A DNA stretch of 62,711 nucleotides from Ignavibacteriales bacterium (GTDB lineage: Bacteria > Bacteroidota > Ignavibacteria > Ignavibacteriales > Ignavibacteriaceae), in assembly GCA_016707115.1 (NCBI GenBank), contig JADJIH010000025.1:1-62711 (forward strand). Reading direction: 5' to 3'. The stretch's first letter is position 1. The number at the start of each line of letters is the position of its first letter. This document shows, piece after piece, positions 1-11,032 of this stretch. Below the pieces are notes generated by a model. That model was given only the letters and a program-made list of their open reading frames with translations. It made no database searches and was not told the DNA's origin. Made by a program: the position numbers and the translations under genes.

Positions 1-521
1 AAGTGAAAACAAAAGAAACTTAAAATCTATCTGGATTGCTCCATTTGTAAAGACAACAGTATTTAAAGAATCATCTGTACGAGCATTAAAGATAAAATCC
101 CATCAAGATTTTATCGGATATTGAACCAATAGTTAAGGTGCTCACATATCGTAATAAGCTTTGTGATACTTATCTTTTGCAGATCCGCTTCTCGAAACAA
201 GGTATAATAAGCTTTAACAACATATTGAAATCCCGGTTCATTTTCACCAATGCCAAAACTCCTGTTTGATTAACGCTTATCCTAAATTCAAGAGTTGTAG
301 CTTTATAAACGGATCATTTGAAAGAAATCAATGTAGCCTTAACAATTCTTGTATTCCGCTTATGCTGGTAGTATTTTGTTAGAATACCAACTTGACCCAT
401 TAACATTTCCTCAACAAACCCGGTAGCGCCTTTTTCATTGGTAATTGGATTAGATTCATCTTTGCTTGAGCAGCCGTTAACAACTGAAGTACTAAAGTAA
501 TAAAAGTTAAAAAAATTTCAT
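1..521 (-). CDS. Broken small lipoprotein, partial
   Basis: Reading the minus strand from an ATG at 521, a hydrophobic start leads to a lipobox-like VVNGCSS, then a polar stretch (KDESNPITNEKGATGFVEEML). Several frame changes are needed to stay in coding sequence, for example the later pieces FGIGENEPGFQYVVKAYYTLF. The gene runs off the left edge, so its length is unknown. No known domain is recognised. The short lipidated N-terminus suggests an envelope lipoprotein. The repeated frame breaks match those in the neighbouring genes and look like sequencing indels. Confidence 0.35.
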
Positions 522-628
522 GTCTGTTTATATTGTAAATGTATAGCTAAGCCAAACGATTTTACGTCAAAGAAAAAATTAAAATTCGTGCTTAAATTCG
601 TAAAATTTATTGTTTTACTTTAATTCAG

Positions 629-1367
629 TTAACCAGCTTTGTGCAAACTTACGCCCGCAGTTACTGTTTCTTTTCCCCGCCCGATAACATAGCTTCCATG
701 GCCGTCTTTATACTCTATATTCCTAGTTAAGCAAATTTTAAAATTCCATCTTTGCCTTTAACTGTTTTTTTACTTCAAAGTTTATATCGCGCTTTACTAA
801 AAAAGTATTTATCCAATTTTTAATCATTGGTTTGGGATTGCCTGATGGATATTGTTAATTTCCCATTCGCAACTTTGTTTTTATAATCATCCATCTGCAT
901 ATCGTATCCCTGCTTAATATATTCATCCATTTCCGGTTTATACATTGTTTTTTCTGGATCATCAATATCTGCTAACTGCTGTTTAAATGATTTTATAATT
1001 TCACCTCAAACATTGCTTGCTGATCTTTGGGCATTTGTTGTTTTGACTTTTCTGTTTCTGATACTGTTCTTGAAACTTGCCGCGCCTCTTCCTTTAATTG
1101 AGCCGAATATTTTGGTTCCTCTGGCGGGGTTGGTTTTCGATCTTCTCTTAGCTGATTATACTTTTCAACAAATTCTTTAGTTGCTGTATACTCCTTAATA
1201 TTTTTACCCATTGATTCAATTACAGATATTCTATCCCCAACAGCCAGGTTTTTTAACATCTTTGCATTAGGAATGTAATACGATGGTCCTGTTACACTAT
1301 AAAATATATTACTCTTTGCTGTTTCTTCATTTATATTAAATTGCTGCAAAGATTTTAAGCTTGTCAT
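629..1367 (-). CDS. Unrecognised protein, frameshifted
   Basis: The first 124 residues are open from the ATG at 1367 (MTSLKSLQQFNINEET). They include a GPSYYIP segment, a VGDRISVIESMGKN segment and a charged, proline-rich region (RKPTPPEEPKYSAQLKEEARQ). After a frame change near 1000 the coding sense continues (ADIDDPEKTMYKPEMDEYIKQGYDMQMDDYKNKVANGKLTI), then again after another break (YKDGHGSYVIGRGKETV), stopping at 629. The full product would be about 240 residues, rich in Lys, Glu and Gln, with no signal peptide or membrane segment. I do not recognise the family. Indels rather than true decay are likely. Confidence 0.4.
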
Positions 1368-1695
1368 CTATAATTTTGTTGGTAGTAAATCCAAGAATAA
1401 AATAAAGACTGGCAGAAAGAAAAATAATTTTTTCTAAAACACTCCGCTAATTAATTGAAAATAATCGGTAGTTAAAAATTGATACTATTTATGTAATTAA
1501 CAACCGTAGCCGAAGTAATAAATATAATCATCAATTGTTATTTGAATACTAATTATACAATAGTTGATAAGATAGCGGCATTATAAACTTTTACTTCAAA
1601 TTCTATTTTCTCTATTTTCAGCACAGAAATATTTATTGTATAACTATTGATTCTACATCTAAAACTTTCTGATGTAAAATTGAAAGGAAAGACTT
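1368..1695. other. Intergenic region between divergent genes
   Basis: This 328-base AT-rich gap separates the minus-strand gene ending at 629 from the TrmB-type regulator at 1696. No gene is seen. The octamer AACTATTG occurs twice in opposite orientation (1558-1565 on the minus strand, 1642-1649 on the plus strand) with similar flanks. That would fit an operator for the adjacent regulator, but it is only a weak pattern. Confidence 0.3.
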
Positions 1696-2560
1696 GTGAG
1701 TTTTGATTCAGTTAATCTAATAAGAAAACTTCTTGATCTTGGTCTTACTGAAAGGGAAGCTAAACTCTACTTAACATTACTCGGAAAAAAAACCTTCACT
1801 GCTTTAGAATTACAACAAACTGCTAAAATTCCCAGAACCAAAATTTTGAAGTACTGCAGAAAATGATGGATCGCGGAATTTGTACACAAAGAAGTCTTGG
1901 AAAGAAAAAAATATATGAAGCCGTTGAGCCTGCTGTGGCTTTAGAAAGAATAATAAAAAATCTGAAGCGGAGTTTTAGAAAGCATAGAAAATAAAAAGGA
2001 GATTGTCGGAAGTCTTGTAAAACACTTATACCTATCTATGACGAGAATAAAGAAAATTTTAATCCCTTAGAGTTTATCGAGATATTTAAGAGTAAAGACC
2101 AGATACAGAAAAATATATTCAGATGCTGCAGAACACTACAAAGGAACTGTTAACGTTTAACAAAGGGCCATACGTTTGCGATAATCCCGGTAGATTAGAT
2201 GAGCAGCAAACGCACGAAGCTGATTTACTAAAACGCGGCGGTGTTTGCAGAAACATTTATGAACTGCACGAACTCGTTAAACACGAATGGCTTATGGATT
2301 ACAAAGGAACAGGTACGTCATGGGCAGGAAGCAAAGGTTATAGATTATCTTCCCATTAAGATGATTATATCCGACTCCGAAATTGTTTCGTTTCCGCCCC
2401 GCAAACAATTGGCCATTCAACTGATATTACTCTTGTTTTTATAAAGCATAATCAACTCGCAACCGCAAGTAAAATGCTTTTTAATTATTTGTGGGATCAA
2501 GCAAGGGATTTTAATGAAGTGCTTAATGAAATTAATCTTACTTCATTCGCTAATAATTGA
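1696..2560 (+). CDS. TrmB-family transcriptional regulator, frameshifted
   Basis: The GTG start at 1696 follows an AGGAAAG ribosome site. The N-terminus (LDLGLTEREAKLYLTLLGKKTFTALELQQTAKIPRTKI) is the winged-helix DNA-binding domain typical of TrmB regulators, which govern sugar and other metabolic genes, mostly in Archaea but also in some bacteria. After a frame change near 1850 the helix-turn-helix continues (MMDRGICTQRSLGKKKIYEAVEPAVAL). Further pieces (NPLEFIEIFKSKDQIQKNIQ, then VCDNPGRLDEQQTHEADLLKRGGVCRNIYELHE, then IKMIISDSEIV) form the C-terminal effector-like domain, ending SFANN at 2560. At least four frame changes occur. The restored length, about 285 residues, is near the family norm. 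Confidence 0.6.
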
Positions 2561-2634
2561 TTTTTGCTTTAAGAGTTCTTAAGGTTTATAACTAATCTAA
2601 ATTAAATTTAATAAAATACTTTGTAGTAGTTAGA

Positions 2635-3202
2635 ATGAAAAAGTAGATAATAAATCCGCTGCCCCTGCCGGCAAATGATTCTTTATATATAAATACTATG
2701 ACAAGGAATGGGGAGTTCCGGTTCACAATGACAAAAACTTTTGAATTTTTATTACTAGAAGGTTTTCAGGCGGGATTAAGCTGGCGAACTATACTTTACA
2801 AAAGACAAAACTTCCGAAAAGCATTTGATAATTTTGATTTTAATAAAGTTGCTAAGTATGATAAAAGAAAAATAAATTCATTGATGAAAGACGCCGGAAT
2901 AATTAGAAATAAACTTAAGATTGAAAGCTCGGTTAAAAATGCAAAAGCCTTCATCGCGGTAAGAAAAGAGTTCGGAACTTTTAATAAGTACATCTGGGGT
3001 TTTGTTGATGGCAAACCCATAAAAATAAGTTTAAATCACTTAAGGAACTTCCTGCAAGAACAGAACTATCCGATCTGATAAGTAAAGATTTGAAAATGCG
3101 AGGTTTCAATTTTGTTGGATCAACAATAGTATATGCACATATGCAGGCTACGGAATGGTTAATGATCATTTAACAACTTGTTTTAGATACAACAAAAGTT
3201 AA
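2635..3202 (+). CDS. tag: DNA-3-methyladenine glycosylase I, frameshifted
   Basis: Tag removes 3-methyladenine from alkylated DNA in base-excision repair. The diagnostic core is open from about 2740: FEFLLLEGFQAGLSWRTILYKR, then FDNFDFNKVAKYDKRKI, GIIRNKLKIESSVKNAKAF and FNKYIWGFVDGKPI. Upstream, in other frames, RCP and YDKEWGVPVHND give the usual N-terminus, from an ATG at 2635. Downstream FVGSTIVYAHMQATGMVNDHLTTCFRY restores the zinc-binding C-terminus, with the stop at 3202. At least four indels are needed, including an apparent lost G in the RCPW codons. The restored length (about 187 aa) fits the family. Confidence 0.75.
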
Positions 3203-3296
3203 AATTAAAAAGTTATTTAATCTTTTACTTAAATTTGGTTTTCCGTAATATAAATAAGCGTCTTCTCAAAATAATTATTCAACAACAGGAGATATT

Positions 3297-5051
3297 ATGA
3301 AAATAAAATATACTTTTTTTGCGGCTCTTGCCATTATGTGTACGATAGTGTTCGATGGTTTATCACAAAACAGACCCAGTATCATTTTTAATGATTTATT
3401 AATTTCATCTGAAGAGAATCCACAAATGAAATTAGCGGCCAGGGAAATTGCTTTAAAATAATCTTCCCTGGAGTATTTATCTACCTAATAAAATTTTCAT
3501 CGAAGCTCTTGCTGTTGAAAATGGTAAACCGGTTTATGCTGTAATTACAAATTTGGTTAATCCATACCTTGGTGGTAGCACTTCTTTCTTTGAAGAGATT
3601 GCAACGCAATACGATTTAAACTCAGCACGGGTAAATTATGGTAACGGAACAATTACCAACCCAACGCTTGGTTATCCAGAAATTCATCCACCAACTGAAG
3701 CTGTAAGTTTTTTTAATGTTTTCAGAATCAACTAACGATAAAGTTTGGTCAATCAATTCATCAACCGGTGATGTTATTAATCCAAATTATATTCCTACAG
3801 ATCCTGTTAACTTAAATACTCCTACCCAAGCAAGACTTTCTCCTAGGGGTAAAATTACTATTTCAGATCAAAACAATGATGGTGTTTTGCTTATGATACG
3901 CTTGGTGTTCCATCTGGAATTTTGCACCTGCCGGTGGAGTAAACTTAACTCTTATGGATAATGTTAGAGGACACAACTATAGGAGTAACTCAAACTTGTT
4001 GGGGGAAATGCAAATGCTATTGCGGAGTTAGATACAGTAGGTAATTATATCGGACAGTTTATCACCGCGGGATCTGGCGGATTAGATAGCCCATGGGATA
4101 TTCTAATACGTACAACCGATATTCTTATTAGTGCTTCTTCGGGATGCAATCCACCGATATGATCTTAACGGAGCATTCTTAAATAATTTTTATACTGCAG
4201 GAAGCACAAGCTATTTCCCTGAACAAATGCAGGAGTTATCAAATTCCTAACATCGCTGTTGCTGATTTTGGGGTTGGCGGTGGCGTAAGAATTTACTCAA
4301 GTACGGGTACCCTTCTTACAACGCTTGGGGTTGTAACTGCAAACAGAGGTGTACATTCTTTACCAAACGGTAATTTTCTTACAACAAATGCTGCAGGACT
4401 TTTGAAATAAATGGAACAACCGGGGATACCATAAGACAAATTATTGCCGGCGTTTCCGGTAGATTTATTTCTCCTTATGATCTATCAATAATACCTGTTG
4501 AACTTATTTCATTTATTGGATCCAGTTCCAAAGGAAATGTTGAGCTTAATTGGACCACTGCCACGGAATTAAATAACTCAGGATTTGAAGTACAGAGAAG
4601 TTCTGATAGAATTAATTTTTCTAATATTGCCTTCGTTCCTGGATTCGGAACAACAACCGAACCAAGAAATTATTCATATACTGATAACTCGGTAAGCAAT
4701 GGAACATATTATTACAGACTAAAACAAGTTGATTTCAACGGTGCGTTTGCATATTCTGATATCATTCAAGTAGATGTTGCAGCACCAACTGTATTTGTAT
4801 TAGCTCAAAACTATCCAAACCCTTTCAACCCATCAACAATTATAAACTTCAGCATACCACAAAACTCATTCGTAACTCTTAAAGTTTATGATGTTCTTGG
4901 AAATGAAGTAACAACACTGGTTAATGAAACAAAATCTGCAGGTAAGTATGATGTAAGATTTGATGCTTCTGGATTGAGTAATGGAGTTTACTTCTACACA
5001 ATTAAAGCAGATAACTTTACTTCTACTAAGAAGATGATCTTGATGAAGTAA
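3297..5051 (+). CDS. Secreted beta-propeller-like T9SS cargo protein, frameshifted
   Basis: The ATG at 3297 follows AACAGGAG and opens a signal peptide (MKIKYTFFAALAIMCTIVFDGLSQ). Pieces in different frames carry short repeats of the kind seen in NHL or Kelch-type propellers, such as IYSSTGTLLTTLGVVTANRG and ISASSGN with HRYDLNGAFLNNF. The C-terminal part is open: VELISFIGSSSKGNVELNWTTATELNNSGFEVQR, then a T9SS type A sorting domain with LAQNYPNPFNPST and a final KKMILMK. This predicts export through the outer membrane by the Por system and surface attachment. There are about six frame changes. It is the first of three consecutive cargo genes. Confidence 0.65.
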
Positions 5052-5059
5052 TTCCGTTG

Positions 5060-5087
5060 GTCATCCAGAGCAAAGACAAAGGATGAC
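5060..5087. repeat. Short GTCATCC/GGATGAC inverted repeat
   Basis: GTCATCC and GGATGAC flank a 14-base loop just after the stop codon at 5051. The same arms occur at 10855-10922, and a related catcc/ggatg pair lies at 30096-30119. They appear to be members of a small dispersed palindrome family found only between genes here. Confidence 0.5.
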
Positions 5088-5102
5088 ATAAAAATAAATG
5101 AT

Positions 5103-5140
5103 AATACTAAGGCACGAGCAATCGTGCCTTAGTATTTTTA
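5103..5140 (+). terminator. Intrinsic terminator, GGCACGA family copy 1
   Basis: A perfect 15-bp stem (AATACTAAGGCACGA with its complement) and GCAA loop is followed by TTTTA. It closes the T9SS gene ending at 5051. The GGCACGA/TCGTGCC core is shared with the terminators of the next two genes. Confidence 0.8.
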
Positions 5141-5314
5141 AATACTAGTCGTTTACACTAAGGTTTTTACTTAAAATTCTTACAAAATATAATCTTAAAT
5201 GTTTATTAAAATAAAAAATTATACTTGGAACTTTAAGATTCATTTCTTTGTTTTAAAATGTTATAGCGATATAAATAATTATCATCAATCTAATTGTAAC
5301 TAAAGGAGTATGCC

Positions 5315-8026
5315 ATGAAATCTGTTAAGTTTGTGTGGCTTGGACTTATATTGTTTTTCTCATCCCAAATTTTTGCCCAAGATATTCTTTACGGTTCGCG
5401 CACTCCATCTCTTTTGATGATAAATCTTTACCTGTGATTGAAGAGAATAGCTCATCTTTGTTTTTTGATAATTTTAACGGCGATAATTCAGTTGCCGGCC
5501 TGCAGGCACGCGGCTACACAGTGTTAAATGTTGATGGCGGCGGCATAACTGATCCGTGGTTTCAGCCAACCGGTGCACAATTTCCTGCTTATGAAGGGCC
5601 AATTGCTGGTTATGTAGCTGCAAACTTCAACGGAGCTAATGGTTTCCTAATTGATCAGTGGCTAATTTCTCCGCAGATTACTGTTAATGCTGGAGATACT
5701 TTAAGCTTCTGGCACCGTTCTATAATAAACACTCCTTTTGATGATTCAATCTATGTAAGACTTTCCACCACTGCTGGTATTACTCCCGGTGATTTTGATA
5801 TTACCTGGGGAAGATATCTTGTAAGTAAAACAGGGTGGGCAAGATGGACAGGTGTTATGCCTATAAGCGGTACAGTCAGATTCGCTATTCAATATTACCT
5901 TACCGATGGCGGAGTAATTGGTAACTATTCTGACTTTTTTGGAATCGATCTGCTTGAGGTTATACCAGCTGAGGCTCCAACTACTGCAAGAGTTCAGGTT
6001 ATTCACAACTCAGCAGATGTATTAGCCAACAGTGTTGATGTTTATGTAAACGGCGCCCTTGCAATTCCTGATTTTGGATTTAGAGAAGCAACTCCATTTA
6101 TCGATTTTCCTGCAGGCGTTACCTTAAACATTGGTGTTGCACCCAGTAACAGTACTTCGGTTAACGATACTCTTAAAAACTTTCCAGTTGTTTTAGCCGG
6201 TGGTGAAAGATATGTTTTGTTTGCTAACGGTGTTTTAACAGGCGGTTATGCTCCAAATCCTGACAGCAGAAACACTGACTTTACATTATTTGTAAAACCA
6301 ATGGCAAGAGAAGTTGGTACAGGCACGGGCGTTGATCTTTTTGTACTACACGGTTCAACCGATGCACCGACTATTGATATTAAAGTACGCGAGTTATCAA
6401 GTGCAACAATAGTTGAGAATGCAGCTTACGGCGATATTACTCCTTATTTAACTGCTCCTGTCCAGGACATAACTTTAGATTTATATCTTAGTGACGGAGT
6501 AAATTATGTTGCTTCATTCACAGCTCCTTTAACAGGATTAGTCGGTGGTGTAGCAGCAGTATTTGCATCCGGATTTTTAGATCCAACAGCTAATCAGAAT
6601 GGTGCAGCTTTTGGATTGTTTGCGGCGTTACCAAATGGAACAGTTGTGCAATTGCCGCCATCTACAGCCTGCAGTCCCGACGCATACGAACCAAACGACT
6701 CCACAGCAACAGCATATAATATCAGTTATGGTGATTCAATCTTTTCCGAAATATGTCCTACAAATGATAATGATATCTTCTCATTTACAGCACAACAAGG
6801 TGATTTTGTAAGAGTTTATCAACTAGTGAGCTCAATTCCTCGAGCAACAATTTATATTTTTGATCAGAATATGAATGTGGTGTTTAATAATCTATATTTT
6901 GATGATATGAGATTCTTTGCTCAATCAACGGGCACATATTATATCTGGGTTACACGCGGAATATTTCAGCAGTTTGCAACACAATATAATTTTGGATTGG
7001 AAATTTTGCTTTCTCCAAATCCCGATATAATATCCGTTACTGATGTACCGGATGATCAGGGTTTACAATTAAGGGGTTGCGTGGAAGGCCTCTTACTATG
7101 ATCCCCAACTGGCAACAATAATCCAACAGACTTTTATGCATTGTGGAGACAGGTTGATAGTGCGGGTGATCTTGCAATAATTAATATGAGCTCATTGAGC
7201 ATTTCAGATTTTTCAAATTTAGAATTTGTTAACAACTCTGTTTTTGAATTGGATAATATCTTATGGGATTTTGTTGCTCAAATTCCTGCGGTATCAGATC
7301 GGCCTTTTGTTGATTACTCTTATGTTGCAACAACCCTGTATGATAATCAGCAAACTACATTTATGATTTCTGCGGTACCAAAGCCTGGTTACCAGATACC
7401 AACTTTGTGGGGTGCACCAAAATCAGGAATTTCAATGGATAATATGATGCCTGAATTTTTGTCTTTTGGAATTGTTCCAGGACAAAACGAAGTAACTTTA
7501 ATTTGGAATGTTGATAGAATAATTCACAATGATTTGATGGGCTTTAAAATTTATCGTCATAATAATTCAGGATTTGTTCCTGCTGAAACTAATTTAATAA
7601 CTACACTAATTAATCAGCATTCTTCGTTTACCGATAATTCTGTGCAAGCCGGGCAAAACTATTTTTATATGATTGAAGCAGTTGATGATGCAGGAAACTC
7701 CGGATGGACCACAGAACTCTCAACATCAATTACAAGTATTAAAAACGAAGCGGCGTTACCAACTGTATTTGCTTTGGAACAAAATTATCCAAATCCATTC
7801 AATCCATCTACAATGATAAGTTACAGTATTCCGCAAAGTTCATTTTGTAACATTAAAAGTTTATGATATTCTTGGAAATGAAATTACAACACTTGTAAAC
7901 GAAACAAGATCGGCAGGCAAGTATGAAGTAAGATTTGATGCATCAGAATTGAGCAATGGTGTTTACTTCTACACAGTTAATGCAGATAACTTTACTTCAA
8001 CAAAGAAGATGTTGTTGATGAAATAA
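5315..8026 (+). CDS. T9SS cargo: choice-of-anchor-J, DUF4397, PPC-like; frameshifted
   Basis: The ATG at 5315 follows TAAAGGAG and a signal peptide (FVWLGLILFFSSQIFAQ); a frame change near 5410 then moves into the long open part. In order: a choice-of-anchor-J-like jelly roll (FLIDQWLISPQI, GDTLSFWHRS), a DUF4397 module from about 5985 (VQVIHNSADVLANSVDVYVNG, VDLFVLHGSTDAPT), a pre-peptidase C-terminal-like domain (DAYEPNDSTATAYNI, DNDIFSFTA), a fibronectin-III-like stretch (VTLIWNVDRI, GFKIYRHN), and a T9SS sorting domain (FALEQNYPNPFNPST, final LLMK). Other indels fall near 7075 and 7855. The product would be about 900 residues and is a likely surface adhesin or matrix protein. It is a paralogue of the next gene. 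Confidence 0.75.
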
Positions 8027-8055
8027 CATCAAGAAACATTTTTCTGTAATCATTT

Positions 8056-8082
8056 AAGGCACGAAACATCGTGCCTTTTTTA
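8056..8082 (+). terminator. Intrinsic terminator, GGCACGA family copy 2
   Basis: AAGGCACGA, loop AACA, TCGTGCCTT, then a T run. It lies 30 bases after the stop codon of the preceding T9SS gene and shares its stem core with copies at 5103 and 10944. Confidence 0.8.
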
Positions 8083-8251
8083 TTCAAAAAATCTGATTGC
8101 ACATTACCAGCTAATAACACCACAACATCAAAATAAGTTTCCAAATAAAAAAAAATTTTTGTGGGAACTTTTTTGACACTTCTTATCGTTTTGTAGATAG
8201 ATCTTGATCTGTGTAATAATAACTAATTAACTATAAATAAAAGGAGACGCT

Positions 8252-10847
8252 ATGAAATCTGTTAAATTTCTGTGGCTTGGACTTTTCTTGTTTTTCTCAT
8301 CCTCAATTTTTGCTCAGGATGTTGTTTACGGTTCCCGTACCTCATCTCTATCCGATGGAAAATCTCTTCCCGCAATTGAAAAAGATGGTTCATCTTTGTT
8401 CTTTGATAATTTTAACGGTGACAACTCTGTTACTGGACTACAGACTCGGGGGTTACACGGTTTTAAAATGTTGATGGCGGCGGAACATCTGATCCATGGT
8501 TTCAGCCAACAGGAACACAATTTCCTGCTTATGAGGGACCAACAACCGGCTATGTTGCAGCAAACTACCAGGGTGCAAATGGTTTTCTTATTGATCAGTG
8601 GTTAATTTCTCCACAGATTACTGTAACTGCCGGAGATACTTTAAGCTTCTGGCATCGTTCTATTGATAACAATCCTTATGATGATTCTATTTATGTAAGA
8701 CTTTCTACAACAACGGGAATCACTCCTGGTGATTTTGATATTACCTGGGAAGATATCTTGTAAGCGAAACAGGCTGGGCAAGATGGACAGGAGTATTTCC
8801 TGTAACCGGCACAGTTAGATTTGCTATTCAATACTATATTGTTGATGGCGGAGTAAGCGGCAACAACTCAAACTTTTGGTATAGATTTGCTTGAGGTTAT
8901 ATCAGCTGCTGCACCAACAACTGCAAGAGTTCAGGTTATTCACAATTCGGCTGATGTATTAGCCGGTAGTGTGGATGTTTATGTTAACGGTGCTCTGGCA
9001 ATTTCCTGATTTTGCTTTCAGAACAGCAACTCCGTTTATTGATCTTCCTGCAGGCGTTACATTAAACATAGGCGTTGCACCGGGTAACAGTTACTCTAAA
9101 CGATACATTAAGAATTTTCCCGTTGTGTTAACTGCTGGTGAAAAATATGTTGTGTTTGCAAATGGTGTTTTAACTGGTGGTTATGCGCCAAATCCCGATA
9201 GTAGAAACACAGACTTTACTTTGTTTGTAAAGCCAATGGCGCAAGAGGTTGGCACAGGCTCAGGTGTGGATTTATTTGTACTACATGGTTCTACAGATGC
9301 GCCAACTGTTGATGTAAAAGTCCGTGAGTTATCAAGCGCAATAATGTTGATAATGCGGCTTATGGTGATATCACCCTTATTTAACTGCGCCTGCACAAAG
9401 TATAACATTGGATTTATATCTTGGCAACGGAGTTAATTATGTTGCTTCTTTTACAGCACCATTAACCGGTTTAGGTGGTGGATCAGCAGCGGTATTTGCT
9501 TCTGGTTTTCTTGATCCAACTTCAAATCAAAACGGTGCAGCATTTGGATTGTTCGCGGCTTTAGCAAATGGAACTGTTGTTCAACTACCTGCAGCTACTG
9601 CTCCCAACGCAAGAGTACAGGTTATTCACAATTCGGCAGATGTTTTGGCTGGTAGTGTAGATGTTTATATTAATGGTGCTCTAGCTATTCCGGATTTTGC
9701 ATTCAGATCAGCAACTCCGTTTATTGATCTTCCTGCGGGCGTTACATTAAACATAGGTGTTGCACCTGGTAATAGTTCATCAGTAAACGATACATTAGCA
9801 AACTTCCCGGTAATACTTTCTGCTGATGAAAAATATGTTGTATTTGCAAATGGTGTTTTAACGGGCGGATATTTACCAAATCCTGATGGAAGAAATACAG
9901 ACTTCACCCTTTTGTGAAAACAATGGCAAGAGAAGCAGCCGTTGGTTCTGATGTTGATTTATTTGTATTGCATGGTTCTACTGATGCTCCAACTGTTGAC
10001 GTAAAAGCAAGAGAAGCCGGCGATCTGGTTTTGGTTAACGACGCTGCTTACAGCGACATTACTCCATACTTTTCAGTACCCGCAGGAAATTATACATTAG
10101 ATTTATATCTTTCTGATGGTACAACTTTGGTAGCTTCATTCATAGCTCCGTTAGCAGGATTAGGCGGTGGTTCTGCTGCAGTATTTGCTTCAGGTTCCTA
10201 AATCCTGCTGGCAACCAGGAACGGTGCAGCTTTTGGATTGTTTGCGGCACTTGCAAATGGAACCGTAGTATCTTTATCCCCGGGTGTTGTACCGGTTGAG
10301 CTAAGCTCCTTTATAGCAAATGTAAGCGGAACTGATGTTACGCTTAATTGGTCGACTGCAACAGAAACAAATAATAACGGATTTGAAGTACAAAGAAAAT
10401 TAGAAAATGATTTTTGTTACTATCGGATTTGTTAAAGGATATGGGACAACAACAGAAGTTCAGAATTATTCATTTACTGATTCTAAACTATCTGTAGGAA
10501 ATTATTCATACAGACTAAAACAAATTGATTTTGATGGATCATTTGAATACTCTAGCGTTGTTAATGTTGATCTAACTGCGCCAACTGTATTTGCTTTTAG
10601 AACAGAACTATCCAAATCCATTCAACCCATCAACAATGATAAGCTACAGTATTCCTCAAAATTCATTTGTAACATTAAAGTCTATGATATAATTGGAAAT
10701 GAAGTAGCGACACTTGTTAATCAAACTCAATCTGCTGGAAAGTATGATATTAGATTTGATGCAAGCAGTTTAAGCAACGGTGTTTATTTGTACTCGATTA
10801 AGACTGATAACTTTACTTCTACAAAGAAAATGATCTTGATGAAGTAA
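8252..10847 (+). CDS. T9SS cargo with two DUF4397 modules, frameshifted
   Basis: The ATG at 8252 follows AAAAGGAG; a TTGACA hexamer at 8173-8178 is a possible -35 element. The signal peptide (FLWLGLFLFFSSSIFAQ) and choice-of-anchor-J-like domain nearly repeat the previous gene. Two DUF4397 modules follow, from about 8920 and about 9610, each with VQVIHNSADVLAGSVDVY, PFIDLPAGVTLNIGVAPGNS and LFVLHGSTDAPTVDVK. There is no pre-peptidase domain. Instead VELSSFIANVSGTDVTLNWSTATE leads to a T9SS sorting domain whose NYPNPFNP codons are broken near 10605. About eight frame changes are needed, and the ending KKMILMK is intact. The module duplication distinguishes it from its upstream paralogue. Confidence 0.75.
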
Positions 10848-10854
10848 TTCCATT

Positions 10855-10922
10855 TGTCATCCTGAACTGTCATCCTGAGTGTAGCCTGCCCGCCGTGGTG
10901 GGTCGAGGGACGAGGGATGACA
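10855..10922. repeat. TGTCATCC/GGATGACA intergenic palindrome
   Basis: Terminal arms TGTCATCC and GGATGACA enclose a GC-rich centre with its own short pairing (GCCTGCCCGCC with GGTGGGTC), unlike the AT-rich surroundings. It lies between a stop codon and a terminator and resembles the elements at 5060 and 30096, suggesting a REP-like or MITE-like family. Confidence 0.5.
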
Positions 10923-10943
10923 CAGAAATAAATGATTTAAAAT

Positions 10944-10969
10944 AGGCACGAGCAATCGTGCCTTTTTTA
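10944..10969 (+). terminator. Intrinsic terminator, GGCACGA family copy 3
   Basis: AGGCACGA, loop GCAA, TCGTGCCT and a T run close the third T9SS cargo gene. Stem and loop match copy 1, which suggests duplication together with the genes or spread of the hairpin. Confidence 0.8.
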
Positions 10970-11032
10970 ATTTAAATGAGTATATAACTTTTCTTAACTT
11001 TCACCAACTAATAATTCAGATAAGGATTATAC

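Noticed and set aside
1..3202. Genomic island of pseudogenes
   Set aside because: Composition matches the rest, no mobile genes are present, and the breaks are single-base slips as at the other end.
8920..10200. CRISPR-like or satellite repeats
   Set aside because: The repeats are about 690 bases apart and encode DUF4397 protein modules.
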